From NCBI GenBank assembly GCA_021159445.1, contig JAGGRV010000541.1:1-14480 (forward strand): a stretch of 14,480 nt of DNA, written 5' to 3'. Source of the DNA: Deltaproteobacteria bacterium (GTDB taxonomy: Bacteria > Desulfobacterota > Dissulfuribacteria > Dissulfuribacterales > UBA3076). This document shows positions 6,274 to 13,288 of the stretch, piece after piece; within the stretch, counting starts at the first letter, position 1, and each line of letters begins with the position of its first letter. Under the pieces are notes generated by a model, which was given only the letters and a program-made list of their open reading frames with translations, was not told the DNA's origin and made no database searches. Made by a program: the position numbers and the translations under genes.

Positions 6274-8289
6274 ATGGATTCGACCCCTCATAGCATGATC
6301 ACAGACAGCCTGCAACAGGGGATCGAAAGGGGGGTATCATGGTTGTTGGATAACCACCGGCCGGAAGGATTCTGGGTAGGGAACCTGGAAACCAACTCCT
6401 GCATGGAAGCACAGTGGGTTCTGGCCATGCATTTCCTTGGTGTGGAGGATGATCCGAAGTATGAATCGGTAATCCGGGCAATCCTGAACGAGCAACGGCC
6501 GGACGGTTCATGGGAGGTCTACTATCAGGCGCCCATGGGCGACATCAACGCCACGGTAGAGTGCTATACAGCGCTCAGGGCCTCCGGCATGCCGGTTGAT
6601 GCCCTGCCTCTCCGTAAGGCGAGAAAATGGATCATCGAGCATGGCGGGCTGGGGGGTCTCCGGGTCTTTACCAGATACTGGCTTGCCCTGTTTGGTGAAT
6701 GGCCCTGGGATGTTACTCCGGCACTGCCTCCGGAAATCATATTCCTGCCATCCTGGGCCCCCTTTAATGTCTACCGGTTTGCCTCCTGGGCTCGGGGCAC
6801 CATTATCCCGTTGACAGTGCTGAGGGCTAGGCGGCCGGTCAGAAAACTCCCGCCGGAGCACCGGATCGATGAGCTTTTTCCTGAGACACTGGATCATTTC
6901 GATTACCGATCAGCCAGTAAAGGCCATACCTCTTTCTGGCAGCGCCCCTTTTATGTATCTGACTGGTTGTTGAGCCGGTATACCGGGTTTCCGTTTCGCC
7001 CAGGCCGGGAATTGGCCATCCGTCAATGTCTGGAGTGGATTATTCGTCATCAGGAGGCGGACGGGGCATGGAGCGGCATTCAGCCGCCATGGATCTATTC
7101 GCTGATGGCTTTGAATGTGGAAGGATACGCTGTTGATCATCCAGTGCTGGCTGCCGGACTTGATGCCTGGAATCAACACTGGAAATTCGAGAAAAATGGG
7201 GCTATCTATCTCCAGGCCAGTGATACGCCTGTGTGGGACACTGTGCTTTCACTCCTTGCCCTTCTGGACTGCGGTCAGGATTTCAATGCAACACCGCAGA
7301 TGCAAGCCGCTCTGGAATGGATCCTGAACGAACAGGTTATGGCAGGAGGGGACTGGCAGGTCTATGTCAAAGATGTGGAGCCTGGTGGATGGGCCTTTGA
7401 GCGGCAAAACGACTTTTATCCCGATGTGGACGATACGGCAGTGGCCATAATTGTCCTGCTCAGGTTGCTGCCTGTCCTGGGCTCCGGTCTGCGGAGCCGG
7501 GTTGATCTGTCTGTACGCAGGGCAGTGGCCTGGATGAATGCCATGCAGAGCTCAAACGGCGGCTGGGGTGCCTTCGACAAAGACAACACCAGCCGTTTTA
7601 TTACCCTTATTCCCTTCTGTGACTTCGGCGAGACGCTGGATCCGCCGAGTGCTGATGTGACAGCCCATGTACTGGAGGCCCTGGGGCTTCTGGGGCGGGG
7701 GATGGATGATCCCGTTGTCGCCCGGGCCTACAGATATATCCGGTCGGAGCAGGAAGATGACGGTAGCTGGTTCGGCCGCTGGGGGGTCAATCATATCTAT
7801 GGAACAGCCGCGGTCCTCCCGGCCCTGGAGGCCATTGGCGAGGATATGAATGCGCCCTATGTGCAAAAGGCGGCCCAATGGATCGTGGACCACCAGAACC
7901 CGGAGGGTGGCTGGGGCGAAAGCTGCGGCTCTTATATGGATATCACACTCAGAGGATGTGGTCCCAGTACCGCGTCACAGACCGGCTGGGCACTCATGGC
8001 CCTTGTGGCCACGGGGTCCCATGCCTATGATCAGGTGATTGAACGAGGACTGGAATGGCTGCTGACAACGCAACGCACTGACGGTACCTGGGATGAGCCA
8101 CAATATACCGGCACCGGTTTCCCTGGTTACGGCACCGGCGAACGCACCGACATTGCCAAAGCGGCGGATAACCTGGATCAGGGCAGCGAGCTTGCCAGAG
8201 GTTTTATGCTCAACTACAACATGTACCGCCATTATTTCCCGCTCATGGCCATGGGCAGAGCACGGCGTCATCTTAGGAACGGGAGATAA
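6274..8289 (+). CDS. shc: Squalene-hopene cyclase
   Basis: A monotopic membrane enzyme that cyclises squalene to hopene and hopanol. The catalytic DXDD motif is present as DVDD at residues 384-387 (FYPDVDDTAVAI). QW-type repeats characteristic of triterpene cyclases recur, for example RPDGSWEVYY, EADGAWSG, SSNGGWGAFD, EDDGSWFGRW, PEGGWGE and RTDGTWDEPQYTGTGFP. The length of 671 residues is normal. The ATG at 6274 is chosen because GGAAGGTG ends 9 bases before it; a GTG at 6262 would add four residues but has no spaced ribosome binding site. It lies divergent from hpnG. The natural C-terminus appears to be altered: the last codons and the stop come from a 153-bp repeat that begins at 8277, giving a tail RNGR that is also the tail of the nucleotidyltransferase ending at 14200. 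The active-site regions are unaffected. Confidence 0.97.
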   Translation: MDSTPHSMITDSLQQGIERGVSWLLDNHRPEGFWVGNLETNSCMEAQWVLAMHFLGVEDDPKYESVIRAILNEQRPDGSWEVYYQAPMGDINATVECYTALRASGMPVDALPLRKARKWIIEHGGLGGLRVFTRYWLALFGEWPWDVTPALPPEIIFLPSWAPFNVYRFASWARGTIIPLTVLRARRPVRKLPPEHRIDELFPETLDHFDYRSASKGHTSFWQRPFYVSDWLLSRYTGFPFRPGRELAIRQCLEWIIRHQEADGAWSGIQPPWIYSLMALNVEGYAVDHPVLAAGLDAWNQHWKFEKNGAIYLQASDTPVWDTVLSLLALLDCGQDFNATPQMQAALEWILNEQVMAGGDWQVYVKDVEPGGWAFERQNDFYPDVDDTAVAIIVLLRLLPVLGSGLRSRVDLSVRRAVAWMNAMQSSNGGWGAFDKDNTSRFITLIPFCDFGETLDPPSADVTAHVLEALGLLGRGMDDPVVARAYRYIRSEQEDDGSWFGRWGVNHIYGTAAVLPALEAIGEDMNAPYVQKAAQWIVDHQNPEGGWGESCGSYMDITLRGCGPSTASQTGWALMALVATGSHAYDQVIERGLEWLLTTQRTDGTWDEPQYTGTGFPGYGTGERTDIAKAADNLDQGSELARGFMLNYNMYRHYFPLMAMGRARRHLRNGR

Positions 8290-8429
8290 ATAAGTTGAAC
8301 AAAAATTAACAGGATTTTTTGTTGTATTCAAGGCGCGAGGAGCGAGCATAACGGGTTATGTGATCGACGAGCAACGAAGAAGACGGCAAAAAAGACGTTA
8401 ATTTGTTCAAGTTATTTATTGTACGTTCC
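8277..8429. repeat. 153-bp palindromic element, copy 1 (MITE-like)
   Basis: It is flanked by TTAG on both sides (8273-8276 and 8430-8433). Ends are inverted repeats: GAACG followed by TAAATAAGTTGAACAAA on the left pairs with TTTGTTCAAGTTATTTA and CGTTC on the right. The symmetry reaches the exact centre, where CATAAC-GG-GTTATG occupies 8347-8360 around midpoint 8353. A copy at 14188-14340 has the same length and differs at three positions. TTAG fits the YTAR 4-bp target duplication known for the IS5 group, so a non-autonomous IS5-type element is a reasonable guess. As RNA or single-stranded DNA it would form one long imperfect hairpin, and it may also terminate shc transcription. Confidence 0.88.
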
Positions 8430-8433
8430 TTAG

Positions 8434-8594
8434 CGGGTAAAATCCACAACCAGTTATCACTCCACAGCAGAAGCATTTTGCTTCTCTAACAATAATTCCA
8501 CTATCTAACCGCATAGGTCCAAATTTTTCCACTGGAACTTATGCAAATGATTCTATCGTCCGTAAAGTCTAATGAAGTGTTAGGCAGAATTAAA
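8434..8594. other. Intergenic stretch with one small hairpin
   Basis: No ORF with coding character is seen here. AGAAGCA-TTT-TGCTTCT at 8469-8485 is a perfect 7-bp stem. Further on, GCATAGGTCC (from 8510) and GGAACTTATGC (ending 8546) are an imperfect inverted repeat. No T tract follows either, so neither is a clear terminator, and no function is assigned. Confidence 0.4.
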
Positions 8595-8690
8595 CTAAGC
8601 TTTTAGCCTTTAGCAGTTAGCTATTAGGTAAAAAACTTTCTATAAAAACGGACTGTTAAGCTAAAAGATAAAAGCTAATCGCTCAACTTA
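8595..8690. repeat. Paired inverted heptamer arrays upstream of the response regulator
   Basis: The left arm (8595-8629) is built of 7-bp units, four of them of the form NTTAGNN (TTTAGCC and TTTAGCA in exact phase, then two variants). The right arm (about 8654-8690) reads on the other strand as units such as GATTAGC and TTTTAGC, also mostly 7 bp apart. A spacer of roughly 23 bp separates them. A related element lies at 10120-10288, so the pair brackets the response regulator gene. The right arm ends only a few bases before that gene's start codon. Confidence 0.65.
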
Positions 8691-8697
8691 AGTTATA

Positions 8698-9981
8698 ATG
8701 AAGTACAAAATCCTGATAGTTGAAGACAATAAAAAACTGGCAAGCCTTTTTCAAGAGGCCTTGGGTGATGAGTATGATACACATCGGGCCTTTAACTTGA
8801 AACAGGCTAAGGCCTGTCTTGATGGTATCCACGGCCTTTTATTGGACCTCCAGCTCCCTGACGGCGAGGGGCTGAGTCTTATCAAGCCTGCTCGGCAAAT
8901 AAATCCTTCCTGTATAATAATCGTAGTTACGGCCTATGGCACCATCCAAAAAGCAGTTGAGGCTTTAAATCTGGGGGCCACTGATTTCCTGGAGAAGCCC
9001 GTGGATCTTGAGGCCCTTGCTCAACGCTTTCAGAATCTGTTTCCGTTGCAGGGGATCAAAGACCTTGTGGCTGAATCAGCCAAGATGGTTAAGATGTTGC
9101 AAATGGCAGACCGGGTGGCTTCTACACCTTTTCCCGTTCTTATTACAGGAGAGACTGGAACCGGAAAGGATGTGCTGGCTCGTTATATTCATCAGCACAG
9201 CGGTCGGAAAAAATTCATAGGGCTCAATTGTGCAAGCGTGCCTCAGGAATTGGCAGATTCAATGCTTTTTGGTCATTTGAAGGGCAGCTTTACAGGGGCG
9301 ATCGAGACACGCAAAGGCCTTCTTTCTGCGGCCGAAGGGGGCACTCTTTTTTTGGACGAGATTGGAGAACTACCGCTTTCTCTTCAGCCGAAGCTCTTGA
9401 GGTTTTTAGACTCTGGTTGTTATCTGCCATTGGGTAGCAACCAGGAATCAAAAAGCGATGCCCGGATCATTGCAGCAACAAACAAAGACCTGAAAAAGGC
9501 TGTAAAAGAGGGCTTTTTCAGGAAAGATCTACACTTTCGTCTTACGACCTTTCCTATTCATATTCCATTTCTCAGGGAGAGAAAAGACGACATTATTCCC
9601 TTGGTTAACTATCACCTTGAAAGGGTTGAACAAATGCTGGGCCGGAGGGTCTGTTTGTCAGATAGTGCAAAGGAGCTTCTTCTGGAATATCATTTTCCGG
9701 GAAATGTAAGAGAGCTTTTTAATTTATTAGATCGAACCGCACTTTTGACAGGAGGCAATATTACTGATGGTTCCCTCAGATCGTTTTTAAGTCCTCCTCC
9801 TGAAGATGAGCCGGTGCCGGGTGATTTCTGGTCGGAAAGCAGATGCCATGTCTTGAAAAGGGAAAAAGAACTCATAAATGAGGCACTGGCAGCAGCCGGG
9901 GGAAACAAGGCCGCTGCAGCCCGCGCTCTTAAGGTCAGTTACAAGACCCTCCTTAATAAGATAAAAAAATTAGGCTTATGA
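8698..9981 (+). CDS. Sigma-54-dependent response regulator (NtrC family)
   Basis: Three domains are seen. The receiver (about 1-115) has acidic residues Glu9/Asp10, phospho-acceptor Asp50 (LLLDLQLPDGEG), Thr78 and Lys100. The sigma-54 AAA+ domain (about 125-350) has Walker A GETGTGKD (151-158), the sigma-54 loop GSFTGA (196-201), Walker B GGTLFLDEIGE and an FPGNVRELFNLL box. A Fis-type helix-turn-helix ends the protein (NKAAAARALKVSYKTLLNKIK). It activates transcription from -24/-12 promoters after phosphorylation. No histidine kinase lies beside it in the window, so it is an orphan here and its targets are unknown; no clear TGGC-N8-TGC promoter was found nearby. The start is fixed by the receiver fold (MKYKILIVED), yet no Shine-Dalgarno is visible and a repeat abuts the ATG. 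The sigma-54 loop carries Ser where most family members have Ala. Confidence 0.93.
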   Translation: MKYKILIVEDNKKLASLFQEALGDEYDTHRAFNLKQAKACLDGIHGLLLDLQLPDGEGLSLIKPARQINPSCIIIVVTAYGTIQKAVEALNLGATDFLEKPVDLEALAQRFQNLFPLQGIKDLVAESAKMVKMLQMADRVASTPFPVLITGETGTGKDVLARYIHQHSGRKKFIGLNCASVPQELADSMLFGHLKGSFTGAIETRKGLLSAAEGGTLFLDEIGELPLSLQPKLLRFLDSGCYLPLGSNQESKSDARIIAATNKDLKKAVKEGFFRKDLHFRLTTFPIHIPFLRERKDDIIPLVNYHLERVEQMLGRRVCLSDSAKELLLEYHFPGNVRELFNLLDRTALLTGGNITDGSLRSFLSPPPEDEPVPGDFWSESRCHVLKREKELINEALAAAGGNKAAAARALKVSYKTLLNKIKKLGL

Positions 9982-10001
9982 GGCCCTGCATCCTTTTTTA
10001 A

Positions 10002-10032
10002 ATTCAAAATGCAAAATTTAGAATTCAAAATT
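10002..10032 (+). repeat. Heptamer tandem repeat (ATTCAAA type)
   Basis: Four units with a strict 7-bp period start at 10002, 10009, 10016 and 10023, with consensus ATTCAAA and the variants ATGCAAA and ATTTAGA. A partial fifth unit, ATT, follows. It lies just after the response regulator and directly before a hairpin. A similar array of identical core length (31 bp) lies at 13000-13030. Confidence 0.65.
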
Positions 10033-10061
10033 GTGTCTGAACGGCCTTTTCGTTCGGACAC
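10033..10061. terminator. Strong hairpin downstream of the response regulator, possible terminator or REP
   Basis: GTGTCTGAACG and CGTTCGGACAC form an 11-bp stem with one G-T wobble around the loop GCCTTTT, starting 52 bp after the stop at 9981. There is no T tract after it, so intrinsic termination is uncertain; it could be a dispersed palindrome instead. Confidence 0.45.
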
Positions 10062-10119
10062 TAATTACGCTGATTGACATAGGATAGGTTGAACGGTACA
10101 TTGAAACAGAATTTATGAT

Positions 10120-10288
10120 CTGTCATTAACTTAAATTAAGCGATTAGCCTTTAGCTATTAGTTAAATGATTACAGGATGTTTTGCTATTACAAACTTTCA
10201 CCCATTGGGTGTTATTTCTAATTAACGTAATACCTTGATTTTTCAAAGCTAAACGCTAATGGCTAACAGCTAAACGCTCAATTTAGAA
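10120..10288. repeat. Paired inverted heptamer arrays upstream of tatA
   Basis: The right arm at 10247-10281 is five in-phase 7-bp units (for example AGCTAAA, CGCTAAT). The left arm at about 10135-10162 carries the inverse units (AGCCTTT, AGCTATT). Outside the arms the inverted symmetry continues through AT-rich sequence. The centre holds the palindrome CACCCA-T-TGGGTG (10199-10211), close to the midpoint of the whole element. No ORF is present. This architecture matches the elements at 2221-2389 and 8595-8690. Confidence 0.65.
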
Positions 10289-10327
10289 TTAAATATGACA
10301 GTCTTTCTTCTAAGAGAGGGATAGAGG

Positions 10328-10531
10328 ATGTTCGGGTTAGGGATGCCTGAGTTGCTGGTTATTTTGGTTATAATTCTCGTCATTTTTGGTGCTGGTAAGC
10401 TGCCAAAAATTGGTGAGGGCCTTGGAAAGGGTATCAGTAATTTCAAAAAGTCTATAAAGGAGAATGAAGAGATTGGAGATGATGCCAGCCAGGACGAAAA
10501 GACCGGGCCATCATCGGGTCATGAAAAATAG
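10328..10531 (+). CDS. tatA: TatA/E-family twin-arginine translocase subunit, first copy
   Basis: A 67-residue TatA-type protein that forms the protein-conducting part of the Tat pathway for folded proteins. It has a short transmembrane helix (residues 8-20, PELLVILVIILVIFG) with Glu8, the Phe-Gly hinge (20-21), the amphipathic helix KLPKIGEGLGKGISNFKKSIKE and a charged, variable tail. A purine-rich ribosome binding region (GAGAGGGATAGAGG) precedes the ATG. It lies 60 bp before resB, so the two may share a transcript. A second TatA at 13049 is similar through the first 45 residues and differs in the tail; neither shows a long TatB-like C-terminus. No tatC is present in the window. Confidence 0.93.
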   Translation: MFGLGMPELLVILVIILVIFGAGKLPKIGEGLGKGISNFKKSIKENEEIGDDASQDEKTGPSSGHEK

Positions 10532-10591
10532 CTACCTTTTTAAGGCTGACAATATCTTTTAAGTATAGATCCCAGGACCTAAATCCGCTAT

Positions 10592-11953
10592 ATGAAAACA
10601 TCATCCTCGACTTATCAAGATACTTCAATCTGGCGTTTTTTTGCGTCGGTCCGTCTGGCTGTATTTCTTTTAATTACTCTGGCAATAACCTCTATTGTCG
10701 GTACTGTTATACCCCAGGGAGAATCACTTCAGTTCTATCTGGAAACGTTTGGCCCCAACTTTTTTCGAATCATAAAACTCCTCCATTTATATGACACTTA
10801 TCATTCCTGGTGGTATCTGATCTTACTAGGGCTTTTTAGCACTAATCTGGTGGTCTGTACCCTGAAGCGTTTGCCATTTACGCTTAAACTTTACAGGAGA
10901 GACAACCTGTCCGTGGATTCCGGGCGTCTGTTAAAGATGCCTTTTAAAAAGGAATGGGAAATAAAAGAGGAACTGGATAATGATTCCACTCAATCGATTA
11001 TCTCAGCATTTAAAGAGGTTGTTGGCAAGTTCCGTGAACGCTCAGATGTAGATGGGGGCAAGCTGTTTCTGGCGGAACGCGGAAAATGGAGCTACTGGGG
11101 CGTATATGGTCTGCATGGCAGTATACTGATTATTTTCTTCGGTGCCCTGGTAGGATTATTTTTGGGGTTCAAGGGCAGCGTCATGTTGCCGGAAGGGGAA
11201 AAAATAGATCAAATTGTGAACAGGCAGTCAGGAGAGCACATACCTCTTGGTTTTTCAGTCCGTTGTGATCGCTTTTATATTTCCTTTTACGATAATGGCG
11301 CACCCCAAGAGTACCGATCTGACTTGACGGTATTAAATGATGATAAGGAGGTCTTCCATAAGTCCATCGTTGTTAATGATCCTATGGAATATAGGGGTGT
11401 TACTTTTTACCAGGCAAGCTATCGGGCTATTCCTGAAGTAACCGTGCAGGTCGCCAAGTCTGCTACCTTGCATCGTTCCCTGACTATTTCTGCATTTCAA
11501 AGGGCCTTATGGCCGGAGGAACAACTGAGCTTTGGCTTGATGCAGTATCAGCCCAACGTCCATGGCAAGCCTGCAGCTCAGATATGGGTTGGAGACCAGG
11601 AAGGCAGGGAAGGTAGTTTCTGGCTTTTAAAGGGAAACAAAAAGGAATTTAAAAAGGGTGAGAACTTGTATAAGATTTCCCTTACTAATGCCAAACAACG
11701 GTATCTGACAGGGTTGCAAGTCAAGAAAGACCCCGGAGTCTGGATAGTGTGGTTGGGCTGTACAGTCCTCATTGTTGGTTTTGCCATAGTATTCTGGGTT
11801 CCGCATAGACGCATGTGGCTCTGGATGGGTCGCCGGAAGGGCAAGATCACTGTGATTCTTTCCGGTCAGACCAACAAGAATAAATTGCAGTTTGAAAAAG
11901 ACATCAAAAAGATCGAAAAGGCTTTAGATTCCAGCCTAGGAGCACGGCAATGA
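10592..11953 (+). CDS. resB: System II cytochrome c biogenesis protein ResB/Ccs1
   Basis: Membrane partner of CcsA in the System II (Ccs) machinery that carries haem across the membrane and attaches it to apocytochrome c. Predicted membrane segments lie at about residues 18-40, 72-92, 170-193 and 386-408, with a large periplasmic domain between the third and fourth. Family marks are FFASVRLAVFLLITLAITSI at the start, His175 in the third helix (YGLHGSIL), and VVNDPMEYRGVTFYQASY at about 260-277. The length of 453 residues is normal. No good ribosome binding site precedes the ATG at 10592 (AGGA is about 16 bases away), so the start is only moderately certain. Its last 4 bp overlap the start of ccsA (ATGA), which indicates translational coupling. 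Confidence 0.92.
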   Translation: MKTSSSTYQDTSIWRFFASVRLAVFLLITLAITSIVGTVIPQGESLQFYLETFGPNFFRIIKLLHLYDTYHSWWYLILLGLFSTNLVVCTLKRLPFTLKLYRRDNLSVDSGRLLKMPFKKEWEIKEELDNDSTQSIISAFKEVVGKFRERSDVDGGKLFLAERGKWSYWGVYGLHGSILIIFFGALVGLFLGFKGSVMLPEGEKIDQIVNRQSGEHIPLGFSVRCDRFYISFYDNGAPQEYRSDLTVLNDDKEVFHKSIVVNDPMEYRGVTFYQASYRAIPEVTVQVAKSATLHRSLTISAFQRALWPEEQLSFGLMQYQPNVHGKPAAQIWVGDQEGREGSFWLLKGNKKEFKKGENLYKISLTNAKQRYLTGLQVKKDPGVWIVWLGCTVLIVGFAIVFWVPHRRMWLWMGRRKGKITVILSGQTNKNKLQFEKDIKKIEKALDSSLGARQ

Positions 11954-12798
11954 CCTTTTCCAGTTCATATCTTTTCAGTTTAACTACTTTCATATACCTG
12001 GGGGCTGCTGCGCTCTATTTGACACACTGGATCTTCAGGGTGCAGAAGGTTGGTTTGTTGGCCACGGTCGTCACAGTTGGAGGCCTTGTAATTCAGACGG
12101 TCGGATTAGGCCTCAGATGGATAGAGTCTTACCAATTGGGTTATGGACACGCACCGCTCTCAAACCTTTATGAGTCCATGGTATTTTTTTCGTGGATAAC
12201 AGTACTGGTTTACTTGATTATAGAATGGCAGGTAAAGCGACGTGTGATAGGGGCCTTTGCAACCCCATTTGCATCCCTTGCCATGGCCTACGCATCTTTT
12301 AGCCCTAATGTTGAAGATGAAATACAGCCTCTCATTCCAGCCCTTAAGAGTAATTGGCTCATTGCCCACGTCGTCACGTGTTTCCTCGGATATGCATCTT
12401 TTGCTGTTGCCTGCGGACTCGGTATTATGTATCTTTTTAAAAATAGATTCAGCGGGGCATCAGAGGGAATAATTGGTGTTATGCCTGATTGCAAAGTCCT
12501 TGATGAGTTGATGCATCAGACAATAATCTTTGGTTTCCTCTGGTTGACCCTTGGTATAATTACAGGTGCTGTTTGGGCCAACGATGCCTGGGGTACATAT
12601 TGGAGTTGGGATCCAAAGGAGACCTGGTCATTGATAACATGGTTTGTATATGCTACGGCCCTGCACGCAAGATTTGTCAGGGGCTGGGCCGGTCGCAGGA
12701 TTGCCTACTTATCAATAGTGGGTTTTGTTGCAGTGATGTTTACATACTTTGGGGTGAACTTCCTGCTTTCGGGGTTACATAGTTACGGGTCACAATAA
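11950..12798 (+). CDS. ccsA: System II cytochrome c biogenesis protein CcsA/ResC (haem handling)
   Basis: A polytopic inner-membrane protein of the CcmC/CcmF/CcsA haem-handling family. The tryptophan-rich WWD segment is at about residues 209-231 (WANDAWGTYWSWDPKETW). The conserved PLSNLYESMVFF motif is at 69-80. Candidate haem-ligand histidines are His140 (WLIAHVV), His239 (ALHAR) and His276 (SGLHSYG). About eight hydrophobic segments are seen over 282 residues, which is the usual size. It is coupled to resB by a 4-bp overlap. CcsA together with ResB forms the cytochrome c synthetase, implying that the organism makes c-type cytochromes. A 109-bp repeat begins 6 bp after the stop codon. Confidence 0.94.
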   Translation: MTFSSSYLFSLTTFIYLGAAALYLTHWIFRVQKVGLLATVVTVGGLVIQTVGLGLRWIESYQLGYGHAPLSNLYESMVFFSWITVLVYLIIEWQVKRRVIGAFATPFASLAMAYASFSPNVEDEIQPLIPALKSNWLIAHVVTCFLGYASFAVACGLGIMYLFKNRFSGASEGIIGVMPDCKVLDELMHQTIIFGFLWLTLGIITGAVWANDAWGTYWSWDPKETWSLITWFVYATALHARFVRGWAGRRIAYLSIVGFVAVMFTYFGVNFLLSGLHSYGSQ

Positions 12799-12804
12799 AT
12801 GTTG

Positions 12805-12913
12805 GTAAGCGTTCACAGGGCACCGCATCTGCTTTGTTGTCGGGCACTTGAAGTACAGGGAGTACGTCTGCGTACCCTCCGCCTCGCATCTGCAGCACCC
12901 TGTAAACGCTTAC
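12805..12913 (-). repeat. 109-bp terminal-inverted-repeat element, copy 2
   Basis: The reverse complement matches 22-130 at 106 of 109 positions. Similarity continues for about 20 bp beyond 12913 with two differences, just as copy 1 does toward the window edge. A further end-like motif GTGAACGGTTAC lies at 12952-12963, so the whole unit may run from 12805 to 12963 (159 bp). The GTAAGCGTTCACAGGG end faces the upstream gene, as it does at hpnA. Confidence 0.85.
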
Positions 12914-12992
12914 AGTTCGGCAGGTTGCGGTAAAACGGGCGTTGTAACCCCGTGAACGGTTACAAATTAAGGTATATGTCTTTTAAATCTTC

Positions 12993-13030
12993 TTCCACAA
13001 TTCAACATTTAACATTCACAATTCAACATT
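12993..13030 (+). repeat. Heptamer tandem repeat (ATTCAAC type)
   Basis: Units with a strict 7-bp period start at 13000, 13007, 13014 and 13021 (consensus ATTCAAC, with the variants ATTTAAC and ATTCACA). A weaker unit precedes at 12993 and a partial one follows at 13028. The array ends 18 bp before the second tatA, so it lies in that gene's leader or promoter region. Confidence 0.65.
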
Positions 13031-13048
13031 GTCTATAAAGGGGTTTTA

Positions 13049-13267
13049 ATGTTTGGTTTAGGCACACAGGAACTGTTGGTCATTCTGGTAATTGCCTTTT
13101 TTATCTTTGGAGGTAAGAAGCTTCCTGAAATAGGGGCGGGACTTGGAAAGGGACTGAGGGCCTTCAAGTCCGGTTTGAAGGATCTTGAAAATGAGGTCGA
13201 TTCGGGAAAACTTCTAGAGGACACATCCAGCAGTTCATCAAAAACAGAAGGCAAGAAAAAGGTTTAG
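13049..13267 (+). CDS. tatA: TatA/E-family twin-arginine translocase subunit, second copy
   Basis: A 72-residue TatA-type protein starting MFGLGTQELLVILVIAFFIFG, with Glu8, a Phe-Gly hinge at 20-21 and the amphipathic helix KKLPEIGAGLGKGLRAFK. The tail is rich in Ser and Lys. A GGGG ribosome binding site lies about 6 bases before the ATG. The first 45 residues closely resemble the TatA at 10328, while the tails differ, so this is a paralogue and not a recent duplicate. It could serve as a second TatA or in a TatB-like role, but its length favours TatA. The nucleotidyltransferase gene follows after 21 bp. Confidence 0.92.
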   Translation: MFGLGTQELLVILVIAFFIFGGKKLPEIGAGLGKGLRAFKSGLKDLENEVDSGKLLEDTSSSSSKTEGKKKV

Positions 13268-13288
13268 TGGCTTTTCAGATTGTGTAGT

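Noticed and set aside
8484..8587. Possible integron attC site: TCTAACAAT at the left, GTTAGGC at the right, and an inner GCATAGGTCC/GGAACTTATGC inverted repeat with an extra base
   Set aside because: The spacings between the outer and inner boxes are unequal (about 16 versus 34 bases), no integrase or cassette gene is present, and the outer boxes match only loosely.
10002..10032. A CRISPR array or direct-repeat locus in the tandem repeats
   Set aside because: The repeat unit is 7 bp with no spacers of constant length, and no cas genes are present.
9982..10327. A sigma-54 (-24/-12) promoter for tatA driven by the adjacent activator
   Set aside because: No GG/GC pair with the required 10-bp spacing and flanking TGGC/TTGC context was seen before tatA.
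22..12913. The 12.9-kb interval as a composite transposon bounded by inverted copies of the 109-bp element
   Set aside because: The enclosed genes are core metabolism and respiration genes with no transposase, and the ends sit at gene 3' ends as dispersed repeats would. No target duplication outside the pair can be tested because the left copy runs off the window.
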